Source: Reticulitermes speratus
Taxonomy: Eukaryota; Arthropoda; Insecta; Blattodea; Rhinotermitidae
Reading direction: 5' to 3'
Length of the DNA stretch: 64,000 nucleotides
NCBI GenBank assembly: GCA_021186555.1
Contig: JAJKFL010000042.1
Span: 20,717,521 to 20,781,520 of the forward strand
Shown: piece by piece, positions 1 to 12,645 of the stretch
How positions within the stretch are numbered: position 1 is the stretch's first letter
Layout: the number at the start of each line of letters is the position of its first letter
Position numbers and translations under genes: made by a program
The notes under the pieces: model-generated
Database searches by the model: none
The model's input: only the letters and a program-made list of their open reading frames with translations
What the model was told of the DNA's origin: nothing

Positions 1-1121
1 CTCCTACCGAACGGAATCGTCGAAGTTGCGGTTTGGAAGGATGCGAACACAGCCATAGGAAGACTTAATTAAAAATCACAAATTGAAACTCTGCAACCCA
101 GCGATGTAGACATCCCTCTCATTGAAGCGAGGGAAGGGGCCCTTCACATCTAGAAGCTCTCACAAAGTTATGTTCGGAGAACCGCTAATTACATACATTT
201 CCAGCCAGGAGTGAAAACAGTAAAAAAAGTGTCATTACACTTAAAAAGAGATAGAAAGTGACTCAACGAGAAACATTTATTTACATAAATGCGATGAACA
301 ATTTGACTAATGAATGTGCAATTTGGAAATGTAAATCTTGTAGTTCTACTGCTTCTACCCCTTCTTAAACATCTTTCTGTGAGCAGAGACTATTGCATAT
401 TTTATTACCGGCCTCGACTAGAAATGAAGGGATCACGTCACTGCTTGCTGGACACAATTATCCATAAGTGCATTTTTCTTTTATATCTACAGCTAACCTT
501 TAAAGTCACATGTAGGTCCATAACTTGAGCGTAAATTGTTTCCCCGTGAAACCAGAATGTTGTCATAAGTCGTGTTTACTTACTGCCACAATTTCAAATA
601 CAATTACTGACGATTTTAACCCATGTCACTCCTTTTTATTTTCTTAATCTTCCTTCACATTACCTGCAGCTTAAGTTTAAAATATAAACATGTCTTTGTT
701 TCTCCGTTCGAGTCCAGTTTCCCTTATCTCCAAATTTCTGCAGATATTGTATGCTCTGGTCTTGTGACATATAAATATTTTACACTCTATTAAATAATTG
801 TAGGTAAATAATAATGTCATGTTAAAGATTTGTCAGATAAGAAGTTTGCGATCTTCTAGAACGGACAACGTGTAGCTTCAGAGACACACACCAACGTCTC
901 TTGGGAAGGCTGCTACCTGTCTCTCAATATACACGTTGTCACACCCCTGACGACAGGAGACTTCACAATCATCGCCGCGAGGATTTCAAATTTCACTTCA
1001 ATTCTAATTCAAAATTTTAAGTACATTTTTCAATTCATTATAAAAGCCCACTTCATTTTAAAGACTTATTTTCTTCAGCACTAATTTTAATTCTTTTTTT
1101 TAATATGCAAAAACAACAGTG
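1..1121. other. AT-rich stretch with no recognised feature
   Basis: No gene or repeat was recognised. The only open frame over 60 codons (310-528) has no recognisable motif and is cysteine- and leucine-rich, as random AT-rich DNA gives. A slightly GC-richer patch at 850-960 was not assigned. Confidence 0.5.
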
Positions 1122-1445
1122 CTTAAATTGTCACAAATTCACAATAATATATTCAAAAACACGCTATACTCCTACATGTTTGGGGCCTCGTTGGTCCATC
1201 ACCAGGGAGCACATCAGACTTTGCATAAAATAAAAATGTTTTGGTCTAATTGTAGATGTAGAAGAACTGCTGGTAGTGGTCTGTTACACAGCAGATAAGA
1301 GCAGCTCTTCTACATGTACAATTTGACCAAATCATTATTGTTTTATGGAAAGACTGATGTGCTTCCTGATGATGTACCTAAGAGGTCCGAAACATGTAGG
1401 AGTCTAGCCTTTTAATATATTATTGTGAGTTTGTGACAATTTAAG
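1122..1445. mobile_element. Fold-back (inverted-pair) repeat
   Basis: Two arms of about 146-150 bp, 1122-1271 and 1300-1445, are reverse complements of each other over their whole length, at roughly 80 percent identity by eye. A 28-bp spacer separates them. The outer ends match closely: CTTAAATTGTCACAAATTC on the left and its complement ending in GACAATTTAAG on the right. Each arm carries a hammerhead-like motif, intact in the right arm (1366-1398) and damaged in the left. It can be read as two head-to-head copies of one short element or as a fold-back transposon. No coding sequence is present, and no target-site duplication was identified. Confidence 0.8.
1366..1398 (+). other. Hammerhead-ribozyme-like core in fold-back arm
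   Basis: The sequence reads CTGATGA, a stem-loop of about 16 bases, then CGAAACATGTA. This follows the order of hammerhead conserved boxes. Flanking GCTTC and GGAGT can pair as stem I with wobbles. In the left arm the corresponding flanks (GTGCTCC, GGAGTAT) pair over 7 positions including wobbles. Combining the arms gives a stem II of GGACC and GGTCC. One extra T sits between the CTGATGA box and stem II, which is not canonical. Activity is not shown. Confidence 0.45.
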
Positions 1446-3994
1446 TACATTTTTGGTTGATATTTAAAAATCGAAATATAATTTCTCGGAATGGAAAATA
1501 TAAAATGCACCTAATTTTGTGACATGCCCGATTCTCTTCCACCGTCCATTGTGAAGTCATCGATTGAAACCTGCTAAAAATACATAAGGAATATACTCAT
1601 AATTTTCTGACGAATTTCGAATGTATTACAAAATGGGGAACATATCACAAGATGGATAGTGCCCCACACAGATCACCTTCTTCGACTCGAACATCCTAAT
1701 AACTTAGGTGAACAGAAATTAAAAATGTCCTCATTGCATTGTGTTCTTCAGGCGTTCTTAATAAACATATATAAATAAGTAAATAAATACATGTACACAG
1801 AGTTTCCACAGTTCATAAGTTTATAAAAATCCATGATAATTCAATATTGACAGCTGGTCTAAACAAAACTTCCAATATATCCGAAGCCTGCAATAAATGA
1901 ATTCGTCTAAACTTTCTTCGAGTTACGGTAGTAAGCCTACAGAATTTCAATACTGCTTAAAGAGTTCAAAATAACAGTGGGCAGCCTAAGATTAAACACA
2001 GAAACACGAAAAAATACCAGTACATGAAATTGGATTTAATGCCTGGCTCCCAATAACCGGAATGTTTTCTTGCCAGAAGATTCATACCGGCTTCAATCGC
2101 TTTCTCCCCAGCTTACAAATAATCCCACCAGCCAGACAGCTTGTTCAAAAAGAAGCAAACGTTTGCAATAACCCTGATAATACACATCTGGTGTACGTAA
2201 CTATAAACATACATCTGGAAGACATTCCCAACAATAGAAGTTTCTCCTTTTAGAAACCGACGAAAACTCTAAAGTTTAACAGAATTCAAATCTTGGGTAA
2301 TTAGATCTAATAGCGGCTGCAGTTTGACGTTCACGTGGGTAAGTAAAGGTCTTGTTTGTTTTGTTCTAAAGCCTGCATTAACTGCAGCTTCAAAGCTTTC
2401 GAACATATACCCCACCAGAGAAGAAGCCAGACTGTCGTCTGAGGCAAATTGAACTTACGGCTAACTCCCAATGTTGACTTCCCTTGGGTTGCGCAGAAAT
2501 GGGATTTCCTTACACGATGAGCTGTTTCATCGGTGACACGTAGGCGACCTGGACTCTTCTACTTGTAAATACCTTGCTTTTCATACTGCTGGCACCACGA
2601 ATGAATGGGGTTACGTTGTGGTGCGTCCTCCCTGTGGAGTCTGCGAGCCTCGAGTTACGCACAATTTGTCTTCGCAAACTGGATAACAAAAAATGTCCTT
2701 TCCGTACAGAAGCCACTTTCACTACACGTGCGACTCTGGCGGACGGGAAGGGAATGACTTCACGGCGGGGGATTTAAAAAGACATTCAGACTTTTCTATA
2801 GATTACTACATAATTTACTGTGACATGCATGTTTGTTTTATAAATGTTTGAGGGATTTTACTTCTGTTTTAATTGCCCTGAATATTAAATATCGATCAGT
2901 ACGTCAAAGCACGCTGTAAGCGCAAAGTTACAAAATACTCTTTTCACGATACTTTAGGACATCATACGGAAGGCTTTACATCTTCGTTTACTGCTTCCTT
3001 AAGGGGTACGGAATGCAGTAAGAGAGCCCTTCATCGCGCCTGGTCGAGGGCTGTTTGTTATTGCGATAGTATTCCTAATAAAGAGTCTGGTCCACAAGAA
3101 GAGGCAATTTGATTAGGTCCTAATGCCTCAAACCCATAATGAATACTGTTAACATGATAGTCAGAAACCTTCATAGTTACTGAAGCAAGAAAGTCACATC
3201 TTACATCGGTACATTTTCATGGTGTCTTCGTAAATGTATTTTTGATTTGTTACTGTCGTTTCAACAAACATTGTTTTAAAAGTGTTACATTATCTTTGTT
3301 TTTCTGCAAGCAAATTCTTATTCAGCCAACATTGGTACGCGTGCCCACGTATCGGTGTTATATCACTTTCACGTTAATTCTTGTTCCTTACAGCTATTTC
3401 ATTTCTTCCCGGTAATGTAAATCTCATACAGAAACATTAAAGAAAAATGCATGTTTACATTAAACGGTTGTTATTAGTCGGTATGCAGTGAATTAACAGG
3501 TGATTTAGAATTGCACAAGCCACCAGTTAAGTTGCGCATAAAGTGATCGAAGGAAGGTTTTTTCGTTTCAAATTATCATGAATGGTTATAAAATTGGTTT
3601 CAAATCTATGTTGTCCTACTAGGAAACCGGTTTCTTAAAGATGGGCTTCGCGGCCATATTTCATCTTAGATTATTTAAGATATTCTTAAGGAGGAATGAA
3701 CTAAGCTATATAGAAGAAATGTATGAATATGCAATTAAAGTGTTACAAATTAAATTGCTCCTTTTAAAAAGGGAATATAGTTTCACAAATAGTTACAGCA
3801 ATCAGAATGTTTTAAAGGTTTAATGTGTAAAACAGAATAAGACCATGTTTAATTTGTAAGCCTATATAACTTTTTTATGATTAATTTTATAATTATATAG
3901 TCAAAGTGTAGGAAATGTTTGTTACGGGTTGCATGCGCGAGTTGAGAAATAGATAAAAACTGTGATTGGAGAACTCTAAGTGAAAGAGCTCATT
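1446..3994. other. No recognised feature
   Basis: AT-rich DNA. Open frames at 2062-2253, 2574-2777 (and its antisense overlap) and 3641-3823 are 60-70 codons and match no family I recognise. The patch around 2480-2770 is more GC-rich than its surroundings but shows no splice or domain signal that I can defend. Confidence 0.45.
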
Positions 3995-4216
3995 GAAAGA
4001 CGTAGACATAGGAAAAAGATAATAGAAGAACAACGGGTTTGTGGATGTGTACATGGAAATGAAACATAGAAAGACGTAGACTTAAGGAAAAGATAATAGA
4101 AGAAAAACGGGTTTGTGGATGTGTAAATGGAAATGAAACATAGAAAAACGTAGACTTAAGGAAAAGATAATAGAAGAACAACGGGTTTGTGGATGTGTAC
4201 ATGGAAATGAAACATA
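3995..4216. repeat. Three-copy 74-bp tandem repeat
   Basis: Three consecutive units start at 3995, 4069 and 4143, each exactly 74 bp. Units two and three differ at only three positions by eye, and unit one differs at a few more near its start. Each unit ends in GGAAATGAAACATA. The minus-strand open frame over the array is a by-product, because 74 is not a multiple of three and the frame changes in each copy. Confidence 0.93.
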
Positions 4217-7064
4217 GAATTCCGCAAATGTCAACGGATATTTAACCAACTGCGATACTACCAGGCCTTCAAAATAAATTAATTTAATTGGGGTTTTCTA
4301 AATAACCATTTAATTAAACACCAAGTTTCTTTTAAAATCCCTTCAGTTCCCTCATTCTTATCGTTTTTACACAACTTCTAAGACAGATATGTCACTGAGT
4401 GATACAGCATACGTAAACTATCAATGTATTAGAGCGCTCTTTTACACAGTTAGGTCTATATACACCCGATTCATTTACATTACGTGTAACACAAAGTAAG
4501 CAGATATATCATAAATAAATACTTGGTAATATCGCTGAAAAGTCTCATAAATTCAAAAGTACCTCAAGGGTCTAACGGACTCATCCTCACAAAAATCCCC
4601 TGAATCACTTTTGCCACCTGTCAGCAGCTTCCTGAATTAGAACCCATTTCCCCCACTTTTACTTTCACCCTCGTACCTTCACTCCTTTCCCTTCCAATCA
4701 AGTCTACCAATTCCGGTTCTCGCCGTAGATTTGTCGCTCAGTTTCCCACACTGCCTATGATCAAATTCACGTTTCGCTCTGTAACTCGAGCTGTTCTATG
4801 CACAAAGCAAAGTCTCTGAGATAAAGTTTCGGTATGATTGGACGAAAGTTCCGAAGTTGTGGAGGAACTTACTGCGTCCATCTTCGGGACAGATGGTGAT
4901 GGCAGTAAATTTCACTGAACCGTCAGAATCTTCAGGCGATAAAGCCTAATTTGTCTTTCGAACAGAGAAGTATAAGTGTACACTACAATAATGAGCAACA
5001 TGACTGGGTCCTCAATATATCTACCATAAACAAACGCCCTCTAGATAAAGAAAAAATATAACATGTGCACGTTCTAACAGTAATTTACATAAAAGATGTA
5101 TTATTACGGAATACTCTCATATTGAATCACAAAGTACAGCATAAGTCACAAGTACCCAGTTCCAAATTAACACCTAAACTGCAGCTCGTAATTGAAACAC
5201 ATTTCAGTGCAAAATTACAGATGTCTTCTTTTTTTAAAATCAGTTTGTTTGTTGCTGTTCCATCAATGAACAGTGTAGCTAACTTTAATACTCTTCTGGA
5301 CTTCAAATGTTCTTTATCAAAGTCCCCATTATGAACGTATGAACGTAACAAACACCTGCGTAATTTGTGTCAAATGTTCTAATAGCATGTTGAAAGGAAG
5401 AGACCAACTGTAAAACGTAGGCGTATACGGTAGGCTTAACATTAAAACATATTTCAAAGGTATGAGTTATGAGGAAGTGGATTCATCTGGCTCAAGATAT
5501 GGCCTAATAGGGGGATTTTGTAAGCACGATAAGAAATCTGCGGTTTTCAGAAAACACAAAGGACGTCTTAGTTATATGAACGACTATTAGCTTCGAAATA
5601 AGAACTCTGGAAAATGGCCTTAGTAGCAACAGGTCAATTACCGGACAGCAAATGTTCACTTGCACTGCACCTTTCACAGTAGTTTTCACAATATTTCTAT
5701 GTTAAATATTTTAGCAGTTGATTCAAAATAATGAAGTAAACTAGAAGTCCATCCATTCATAAAAATACATTAATTTTAATTAGTATAAAGTAGACAAAAT
5801 TGTTTGATATTAATCTTCTTATTATCTGCAGTAAAACTTTCCGTCTAATCTTCTTTTCCTTCTCTTGTGCAGCATCTCTTCATGCACTGCAGTCTTCTCT
5901 TTCCACATAACTAAGACCATAGCCTCCAAACCCTTGTTTAAAACTACTGTATCCCATAGGCTAATTATTTTCATTTTCCTGTCCTAATACGCCCATTCTT
6001 GTTCTTGCCAGATTGTGTATCGATTGAAACTGTCAATATTATCTTATCAAGTGAATGTTTATTCCCGCTTTTAGCCCAAAGAATTCAAATGTAAGTGCAT
6101 TCACGCAGAGCAGATCGAGCGAGAGGCAATGTAGGCGGAGAATTAAACCAGTCTTCCAGGTGGACGGCAGACAAATTCTTAAGTCAAGTTTAATCAGCTT
6201 CTAAATTTAGAACATCAGCCCTATATCATTTATAACATCTACTACTATGCCTCAATAACTTGAAAATAATTAATCTCACTTTAAAGCGGCAAAGAGCAAC
6301 TTAAATCCCAGAAGATACTACAGTAGCTTCTAGATGTTTGTAATTAACTGCAATCGATAAAATGCTCTGGAGTACCACAACCACGAAAATCGAAGCCCCT
6401 TTGCAATGCAAAACGCCTATTTGGTTTCAAGAAATATAAAATATCAGTAAGAAAAATATCGTAATTTCTAAAACATAAAAGCATGAAAATTTATTTTTAA
6501 TAAATGTTAATATATTCTGGATGCATAAAATTCATTAAGTGGTTGACTCCTTTCTCTTTCACAATGCACGAAATAAGTCAACCTCAGTTATTTAATGAAA
6601 AATAGATGTTCACAGAGATGACCGTGACCTGCGCAATTGCAGGAAAGCTGTGCAAGGCGACATACAATCCACGTGGTCTCATCCCGATTCGTCGGAACCA
6701 GTCCGAAATTTCGAAACAGTTATATTAAATTTGGTGATCACGAAAGATCAAAATGCCAAATATCGAGGTTTACAAACATCGTGCATCTGCTGTGTACAGT
6801 GTGTATCACCTGGCATAAATCTTCATTTTTCCCGCAGAATGTAAATATGACTCTCATAACAGTCATCTATTTCCCTCAGCAGCACTATCCAACTGAAACT
6901 GTAAATGAGCCGTAGTGTATTTTCTAAAAGAAGGCCGTTGTACATAGACAAAAGGTTAGCGTCTGAAATTCTGTCTTCATTTCAGTAGACTCTGATAGAA
7001 ACAAAACAAATATTTTGCACAATACCTAGCGTTGTTTCATCCTGACACGTGAATTGTAATATTT
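4217..7064. other. No recognised feature
   Basis: AT-rich DNA. Overlapping frames on opposite strands (5065-5334 plus, 5127-5351 minus) and two at 6637-6915 are under 95 codons and share no motif with a known family. No array, RNA gene or clear inverted repeat was seen. Confidence 0.45.
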
Positions 7065-7470
7065 AAAAAAACAAGATAGGCAATGTACGTATAACGTAAC
7101 ATTATGGCACTTTCCTTTAATCAATGTTGCAATGGAAAAACAAGAGTGTCTTCTGTGTGTATTGTTGAGCTGCATGTCACTCAACAATTTAAAATATTGA
7201 TTGTTGCACAAAAAATGTTTTATGGAGTAGTGATGTAGCCGGCAACAATAACATGTACTTAGGCCGTCATGTAAAGTATCTGACATTTTTTACCGATTTT
7301 AAAAAAGTTTCGAATTTCTCGACAAATTTTCATAAAAGCCCCCCAGTATCGAATTTCAAGGAATTCCGTCCAGTGAAAGCCGCGCCGTTATATGCGGACA
7401 GACGGACAGACAGGTAAACAAGAATTTAATACGCGCTTTTCGCGACTATATAAACGCGAGATAAACGTAA
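7065..7470 (+). repeat. Dispersed repeat, copy 1 (partner at 57400-58010)
   Basis: The start, around GGCAATGTACGTATAACG, matches the start of 57400-58010 (GCCAATATGCCTATAACG). At both loci the conserved start is followed some 300-450 bp later, in the same orientation, by a short purine-rich block: GCGGACAGACGGACAGACAG here and GCGGACGGACAGA there. Conserved order at two loci 50 kb apart supports one larger repeat unit. The minus-strand frame at 7026-7286 resembles spurious peptides I remember from insect genome annotations, so I treat it as repeat-derived. The family is not named. Confidence 0.5.
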
Positions 7471-9099
7471 ACCTGACCGCCTGTCACAACGTAAATGCCA
7501 GTCTTGTTTGACGATTCTAAGATCGCAAAACTGGTAGGAGAATAATATATTTTATACCACTTTTGTTTCTCAGTTAACTGCATAATATATCATATCCAAA
7601 CCCGTGCTACTTCGCGTGGAAATAAAGGATGAATTAAAATGATATGAAAGGGAAGGTTCTCGGCTGATTTAAAGCTGTTTTTAACATATTTGGGGAGAAA
7701 TGCCGCGAAGAATCTCAACCAGGAAATGCCCAGGCTCAAAACAGAACCCGGGACCTCCCATATTAAAAGCAACTTGCTAGCCACTTAACTGTAATATTCG
7801 ATTCAAATAATCGTGTTTACTCTCACGTATTACTTGGAATAGTTTTCGTACCTATAGTCTGAAACATCCCTTCAGATGAGGCAGCAATTAATAAACGGCA
7901 GCAGGCCTAATGCAGATGCAAAGCAGCAACAAGGTCTCCGAACACTGACACTCAGGAGCAAAAGTGGCACTGTTCCGGCAGCGTTTCCCCGGAGAGAAAC
8001 AACAAATGCATTTAACTGAAGTTATGTAATTTAAAACTTGACAATGCTGAGGCAGTAGAATTGGCATTGACCTCAAAGCGTGTGAAGTAGTAGCCTATAG
8101 CGCGGAGTACAGGCACAGATGCAAAGTAGTGGAGTGGGGTGTCTGGCATTTGACTCATTTGCATGACAATCATTCACTGTCAATGCAAGTGCCAGCCCAA
8201 AGGAATTTATTGGGCCATTATCTTTGAAAATCAGTGACAATTCCTTCCATTCCCTGACCTGAAGCCTGATTGTTCAAAGCCTAGGGTGTAACCGTGGGGA
8301 CAAAACTGATGGGGCGGAGGTGTTACGTGAGGGATGAGATTTTTAAGTGAATTTCTGGAACAGTCAAGAACCACTAGATGAGTAAGTCATTCCCAAATAG
8401 AAGCCACTACATTCAATTAATTAGATTCCGGAAACCATATTTAATTATTTATTAAAATTAGAATTAGTCTACTTATGATAATGTAAATTATCATTGGCAT
8501 TAAATATCAATCTATATAATATAGGAGACAAATTTTATATTTTTCTTTGATTTTATGAAAAATCAAACAAATATATGAGAGAAAACTCTCTCCCTTTCTT
8601 CAACTTGTTCGTCTTCTGGAATGTGAGACCATACAGACTGGTAGGTAAATAACAACGTTTCAGAAGAAACTGCTGCCTCCATTTTTCTTCTTCTAACCAC
8701 ATGACAACGAATTACATTATCATCACATTGGTGCTTTAAAGGTAAATAAATTAACTTTGATACAGACTTTGTAGACTAGTTTCTAATCTCCGGCAATATA
8801 AATTATTTTGTGTATTATTTTACAGATTTCCTGTAACAATGTACTCATAACAAGGATTATTTTATTGAAACACTTCTGCATTATGATGCACTCTCACAGA
8901 ATATGTCAGATTATGTCCTGTATCATTGATGCCTAACAACAGAAACATAAATATATCAAAATACGTATATGTACGCCTATTATGATAAAATTAAAATATT
9001 TGCCAACTTCATGAGAAATTGACCAAGCTTAGGTGTGGTCAAATAAATAATTGTAATTCTGTATTCGCCATTCTGTTCAGACAGGCTGCAGGTGCCACC
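7471..9099. other. No firm feature; possible SINE head at 7740-7795
   Basis: Mostly AT-rich. On the minus strand at about 7740-7795 the sequence GTGGCTAGCAAG is followed by GGTCCCGGGTTCTG. This faintly resembles the tRNA-type promoter boxes of the SINEs elsewhere here, but the B box is poor. Minus-strand frames at 7590-7784 and 7888-8076 are not supported as genes. Confidence 0.35.
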
Positions 9100-9212
9100 C
9101 AGCGGTGGCTCTTTCCCCGTAGGTAAGGCTGTCAGGGCCTGCAGCTAACCACTCACCTCCATGTAATGCCGAAGTGAAAGAGAGTCTCGCTCTATACTTC
9201 CATGTCTTTGCT
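9100..9212 (+). mobile_element. SINE/LINE 3' tail fragment
   Basis: The block containing CTAACCACTCACCTCCATGT, then TGCCGAAGTGAAAG and TCGCTCTATACTTCCATG aligns by eye with the 3' module of the SINE at 12646-12942 (ACCACCCACCCC, GCTGAGGTTAAAG, GAGCTACACCTCTACTC). No tRNA-like head is present. It is either a 5'-truncated SINE or the end of a LINE carrying the same tail. Confidence 0.55.
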
Positions 9213-9602
9213 TATATGTTGCTTAATTATATGAGCACAGGACACATTATCTTCACTATCTTCATGAAAAGAACATCAATTATTAGTAGCATTTATTAAT
9301 CGTTTAGTGGAAACTGATATTACTTTGGTTCATTTCATTATTTAAATTTCATTCGAATGGCAAATAATGCAAATCTAACGTGAGAGAGGTATGTAATATG
9401 TTATTAGAAAAAATAAATTTATATATGCACAGGACGAAAGAATGGAAAGGAAAACCCGCGGAACATCATGGTTTATTCAGGCTTACTTGCAAAGGGACAC
9501 ACTGAAAGCCATCGACTTGGAAAGACAAAATTGTGGAAATAATGTTCAATAATGCAGCCGAAGTACCCAGGTATTGCAGAACAAAGCTGATTTGTCAGAT
9601 CT

Positions 9603-10526
9603 CTTAAACGTCATGAATGGGTTAAGAGAGGAGATTCCTTAGCCTGCCTGCTATTTAATTTAGTATTGGAGAAAGTCATTACGGACACAGGTATCCAGAG
9701 AAGAAGCACAGCATTTTATGTCTCTAAAGCTATTGCATTTGCTGATGATATGGACATAATTGGGAGATCAGAGAAAGATAAAAGGAAAGTCTCTATAGTA
9801 TTAAATACTGCAGCTGATTCAATGGGACTAAACGTAAATAAAAAACTAAATACATGATATTTAAAAGAAATTAAAGGCAAATAACCCTTGAATAATACTC
9901 AAAAATTATGGACCATAAATCTGAGAGCGTACATAAATTTGTATACCTGGGCTCACTAGTCAATGACGACAGTTACGTAAACAAATAAATTATTATACGG
10001 ATAAAAGAAGCAAATAAGTGTTATTATGGACTACAAAGGAACTTTCAATCGTGATTTCTTACTCGTGAAACGAAGGTCAGGGTACACAAAACCGTTGATA
10101 GACACGTTCTGTTGTATGGAATCGAAACATGGACATTAACACAAGCAGATGAATTAAGACTGTGTACTTTTAGCAGGGAAATTTTACGTAAAGTACAAGG
10201 TCCAGTGCAAGAGAAAGAGAATGGATAATAAGGTAAAGTAGAGTATTGTACCAGCTTTACCGGTCATCTGTTATTATTTAAAAGACTAAAGCAGCAAAGT
10301 GGTGATGGGCAGGACACCTGCAAAGAATAGGTACTAATGAAATGCTTAGAAGAGTAGTGGATTTCAAACTCGCAGGAAGCAGTAGAGTGGGGAGACCTAA
10401 ATGTCGGTGGTGGAAGATTTGAGGAACTTGGGGATTCAAAGATTTTGGGTGGTCGCCAGGGGTAAACAGACGTGGAAGAAGATTTTACGAGAAGCCGAGG
10501 CTCATAGTCAGCTGCAGTGCTACTGA
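9603..10526 (+). pseudogene. Decayed non-LTR retrotransposon reverse transcriptase (3' part)
   Basis: This encodes the C-terminal half of a LINE reverse transcriptase. The first frame (9603-9857) contains RGDSLACLLFN and the catalytic-type box AFADDMDIIGR, followed by MGLNVNK. A frameshift near 9850 leads to KYMIFKR, then HKFVYLGSLVNDD. Later come YGIETWTLTQADEL and, after further shifts, VVDFKLAGSSRVGRPK and REAEAHSQLQCY followed by a stop at 10524-10526. Several in-frame stops and shifts (after KKLNT, in YVNK*, FQS*F, EENG*) show it is dead. The end is followed by TGATGATGA, a short simple tail of the kind seen in RTE-like LINEs. Clade assignment is tentative. Weak similarity may extend upstream to about 9437. 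The endonuclease and N-terminal RT domain are missing, as in a 5'-truncated copy. Confidence 0.88.
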
Positions 10527-11813
10527 TGATGACGTCAGAACAAAATTCCAACATCTACACCACTTAACTACCTGGCTGAATAATAACCTCATACATAATT
10601 CACAAGCTGTGAAACCAGCTGTCTCATCTTTCACGTGTATTTACTTTGAGCAATAAAAGTACCCGTCCTTATAATTCACGCATTCATGCATTACACGTTT
10701 CCACGTGCTGCTGCCCCTTGAGCAGCAACCGAAGGTACACATGCCTAAGCACAACACAAAATGTCGGTTGATATGCAAATTATAAAGTCATAATTTACAT
10801 ATTTGAAACTGCGGTCATGTTCGTCCAAACCAATTATGATTTATCTAGGGTGCTAAGAACAAACAGTCCTGTGAAGTTCGATTCTCTGAAATAATACCTT
10901 CTACATACACTGCAGAACACAGATCCATAATATTAGCTTTCGCCAACTCGTGTGAATTATCACTCACGAAACCCTTCCGCGATCAACAGAACATTCTACT
11001 TCAGTACTGTAAGAAATTGCATTGGGAGTGGCCGCACAACTTACATTTATCCACCATTTGATTAAACGTAATATTTAACCTGCGCGCAGTAAACATGTTA
11101 TTTTCCGATACGGAAAAAGTGTACCAATATAGGCATATGTTTTGATGACTAATTGCGTCCATGGAACAGAAGCCTTCTTATTGATATATATCTAAGCTTT
11201 ATTTCAAGACGATATCAGCATATCAGAAAATGTAGCCTCGAATTTTAAGATTTAGGAAAAATTGATTAGGAAGAACGTGGAAGGCAATGATCGCAGAGTA
11301 ATTAGACGTACTAGCTCGGATTTACCCGAACGAAATAAGTGAAACCACAAAAATTACAGCTTTAACATTCCAGGCCTCCGAGTTTAGAAGCTAAGAGTTG
11401 TTAAGCTGGTCAACAAATTCACCCCCATTTACGGTACCCGAAGGTTCAATACAGTTTTCCCTGGTCCATCCTGAGCATGCCTTTATAATGACCTGTCAAA
11501 CAACGTATAAACATATGACGTCAGTAATTCACCATTTATATCCATAAACCGACATGCGGACTTATATGTGAATCTTCCCACGGCGTCTGCTATTTTGAAC
11601 TAAATACATATTATTATTATTTTTGTTATGAGTGGTAAGTTCTACACGAGCATTGCTAAAATGGTAAGGCTAATGTGTTTATGTATGTATATATCTTACT
11701 AGGTAATCGTGACTTTTTAGCGCATGGCATATTTGTGTCTCTATGATTATCTTCAGGGAATTTTTCGCCGTTACGTAAGCAATTAATATTTACTTTAGTA
11801 ACCCTTATATGTC
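10527..11813. other. No recognised feature
   Basis: AT-rich DNA between the LINE end and the next SINE. No open frame of note, RNA gene or repeat was recognised. Confidence 0.45.
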
Positions 11814-11960
11814 AGCCGATTCCAGTGGCCGCGCAGTCTAAGGTGTGGTTCTGCGGACGCTCACTTGCTGGGATTGCGGGTTTGAATTCCGCCGGGGGCA
11901 TGGATGTCTGTCTCTTGTGAGTGTTGTGTGTTGTCAGGTAGAGGTCTCTGCGACGGGCAG
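11814..11960 (+). mobile_element. tRNA-derived SINE, family A, 3'-truncated
   Basis: The head reads CCAGTGGCCGCGCAGTCTAA (A-box region) and GGGTTTGAATTCCG (B-box region). It is followed by the family's diagnostic body GGCATGGATGTCTGTCTCTT and TCAGGTAGAGGTCTCTGCGA. Other copies are at 16190 (minus), 36143 (plus) and 37178 (minus). Similarity stops after about 11960, where full copies continue another 120 bp. The B box has drifted (TTTGAATTC instead of TTCGAATCC), so this is an older copy. Confidence 0.85.
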
Positions 11961-12645
11961 AGTGTGGGTATAAATAATGAATTTCCATGTAAGTGTAATA
12001 AACCTGTTATGTCCTAATTCAAGATAAAATTGAAGCCTACAAATAATTTCAAGAACTATGAAAAATCATTAGTTATGTAAATCAAAGTCTCGGCCAATAT
12101 TCAAACCGGTTCAGCCCTAGCAGAAGTCAAACGCGCTGCCCTGGGGCAATTGACTCGGTTAAATATTGTTTTATTCTAACGATTAATAAATGATTAAAGC
12201 CTTACGATTACAGAGTTTATGGATACATACAGATCACCAATTGATCAAACAGCCAAGAAGATTGGCGCAATATGTGAGTACACAGAGCAACGTTCCTTCA
12301 GTTTGACGGCCGATGAGAGTCTCCGACTGCTGTGAAGTGTGATGTTGATGGCAAACGGAGCACATGGGGCAGCAATTACGTCGCATAACTTTCTGGCGCA
12401 CAGTGAGTTCCCCGAGGGCACTCTGTCATAACCTTCCTCGTTCCCTTCATGTACACAGATGTAGAACAACTTTAAAATTGGAATTACTAAGCGCGTCCTG
12501 TCGGTAGCGTGTAGTGTACACACTTCTTACTTCCCTCTCTAATGCTATACAAACAAAATTATTTTTGCGGGCTTAGTGCTTTCCTTTTCAATCGGTACTC
12601 TTTTTGTATAATGTAACATTAAATAGACCCTTAAAATTTCTTCAC
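11961..12645. other. No recognised feature
   Basis: Nothing assignable. The minus-strand frame 12245-12523 (92 codons) has no recognised motif. The GC-richer patch 12290-12500 gives that frame but no further coding signal. Confidence 0.4.
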
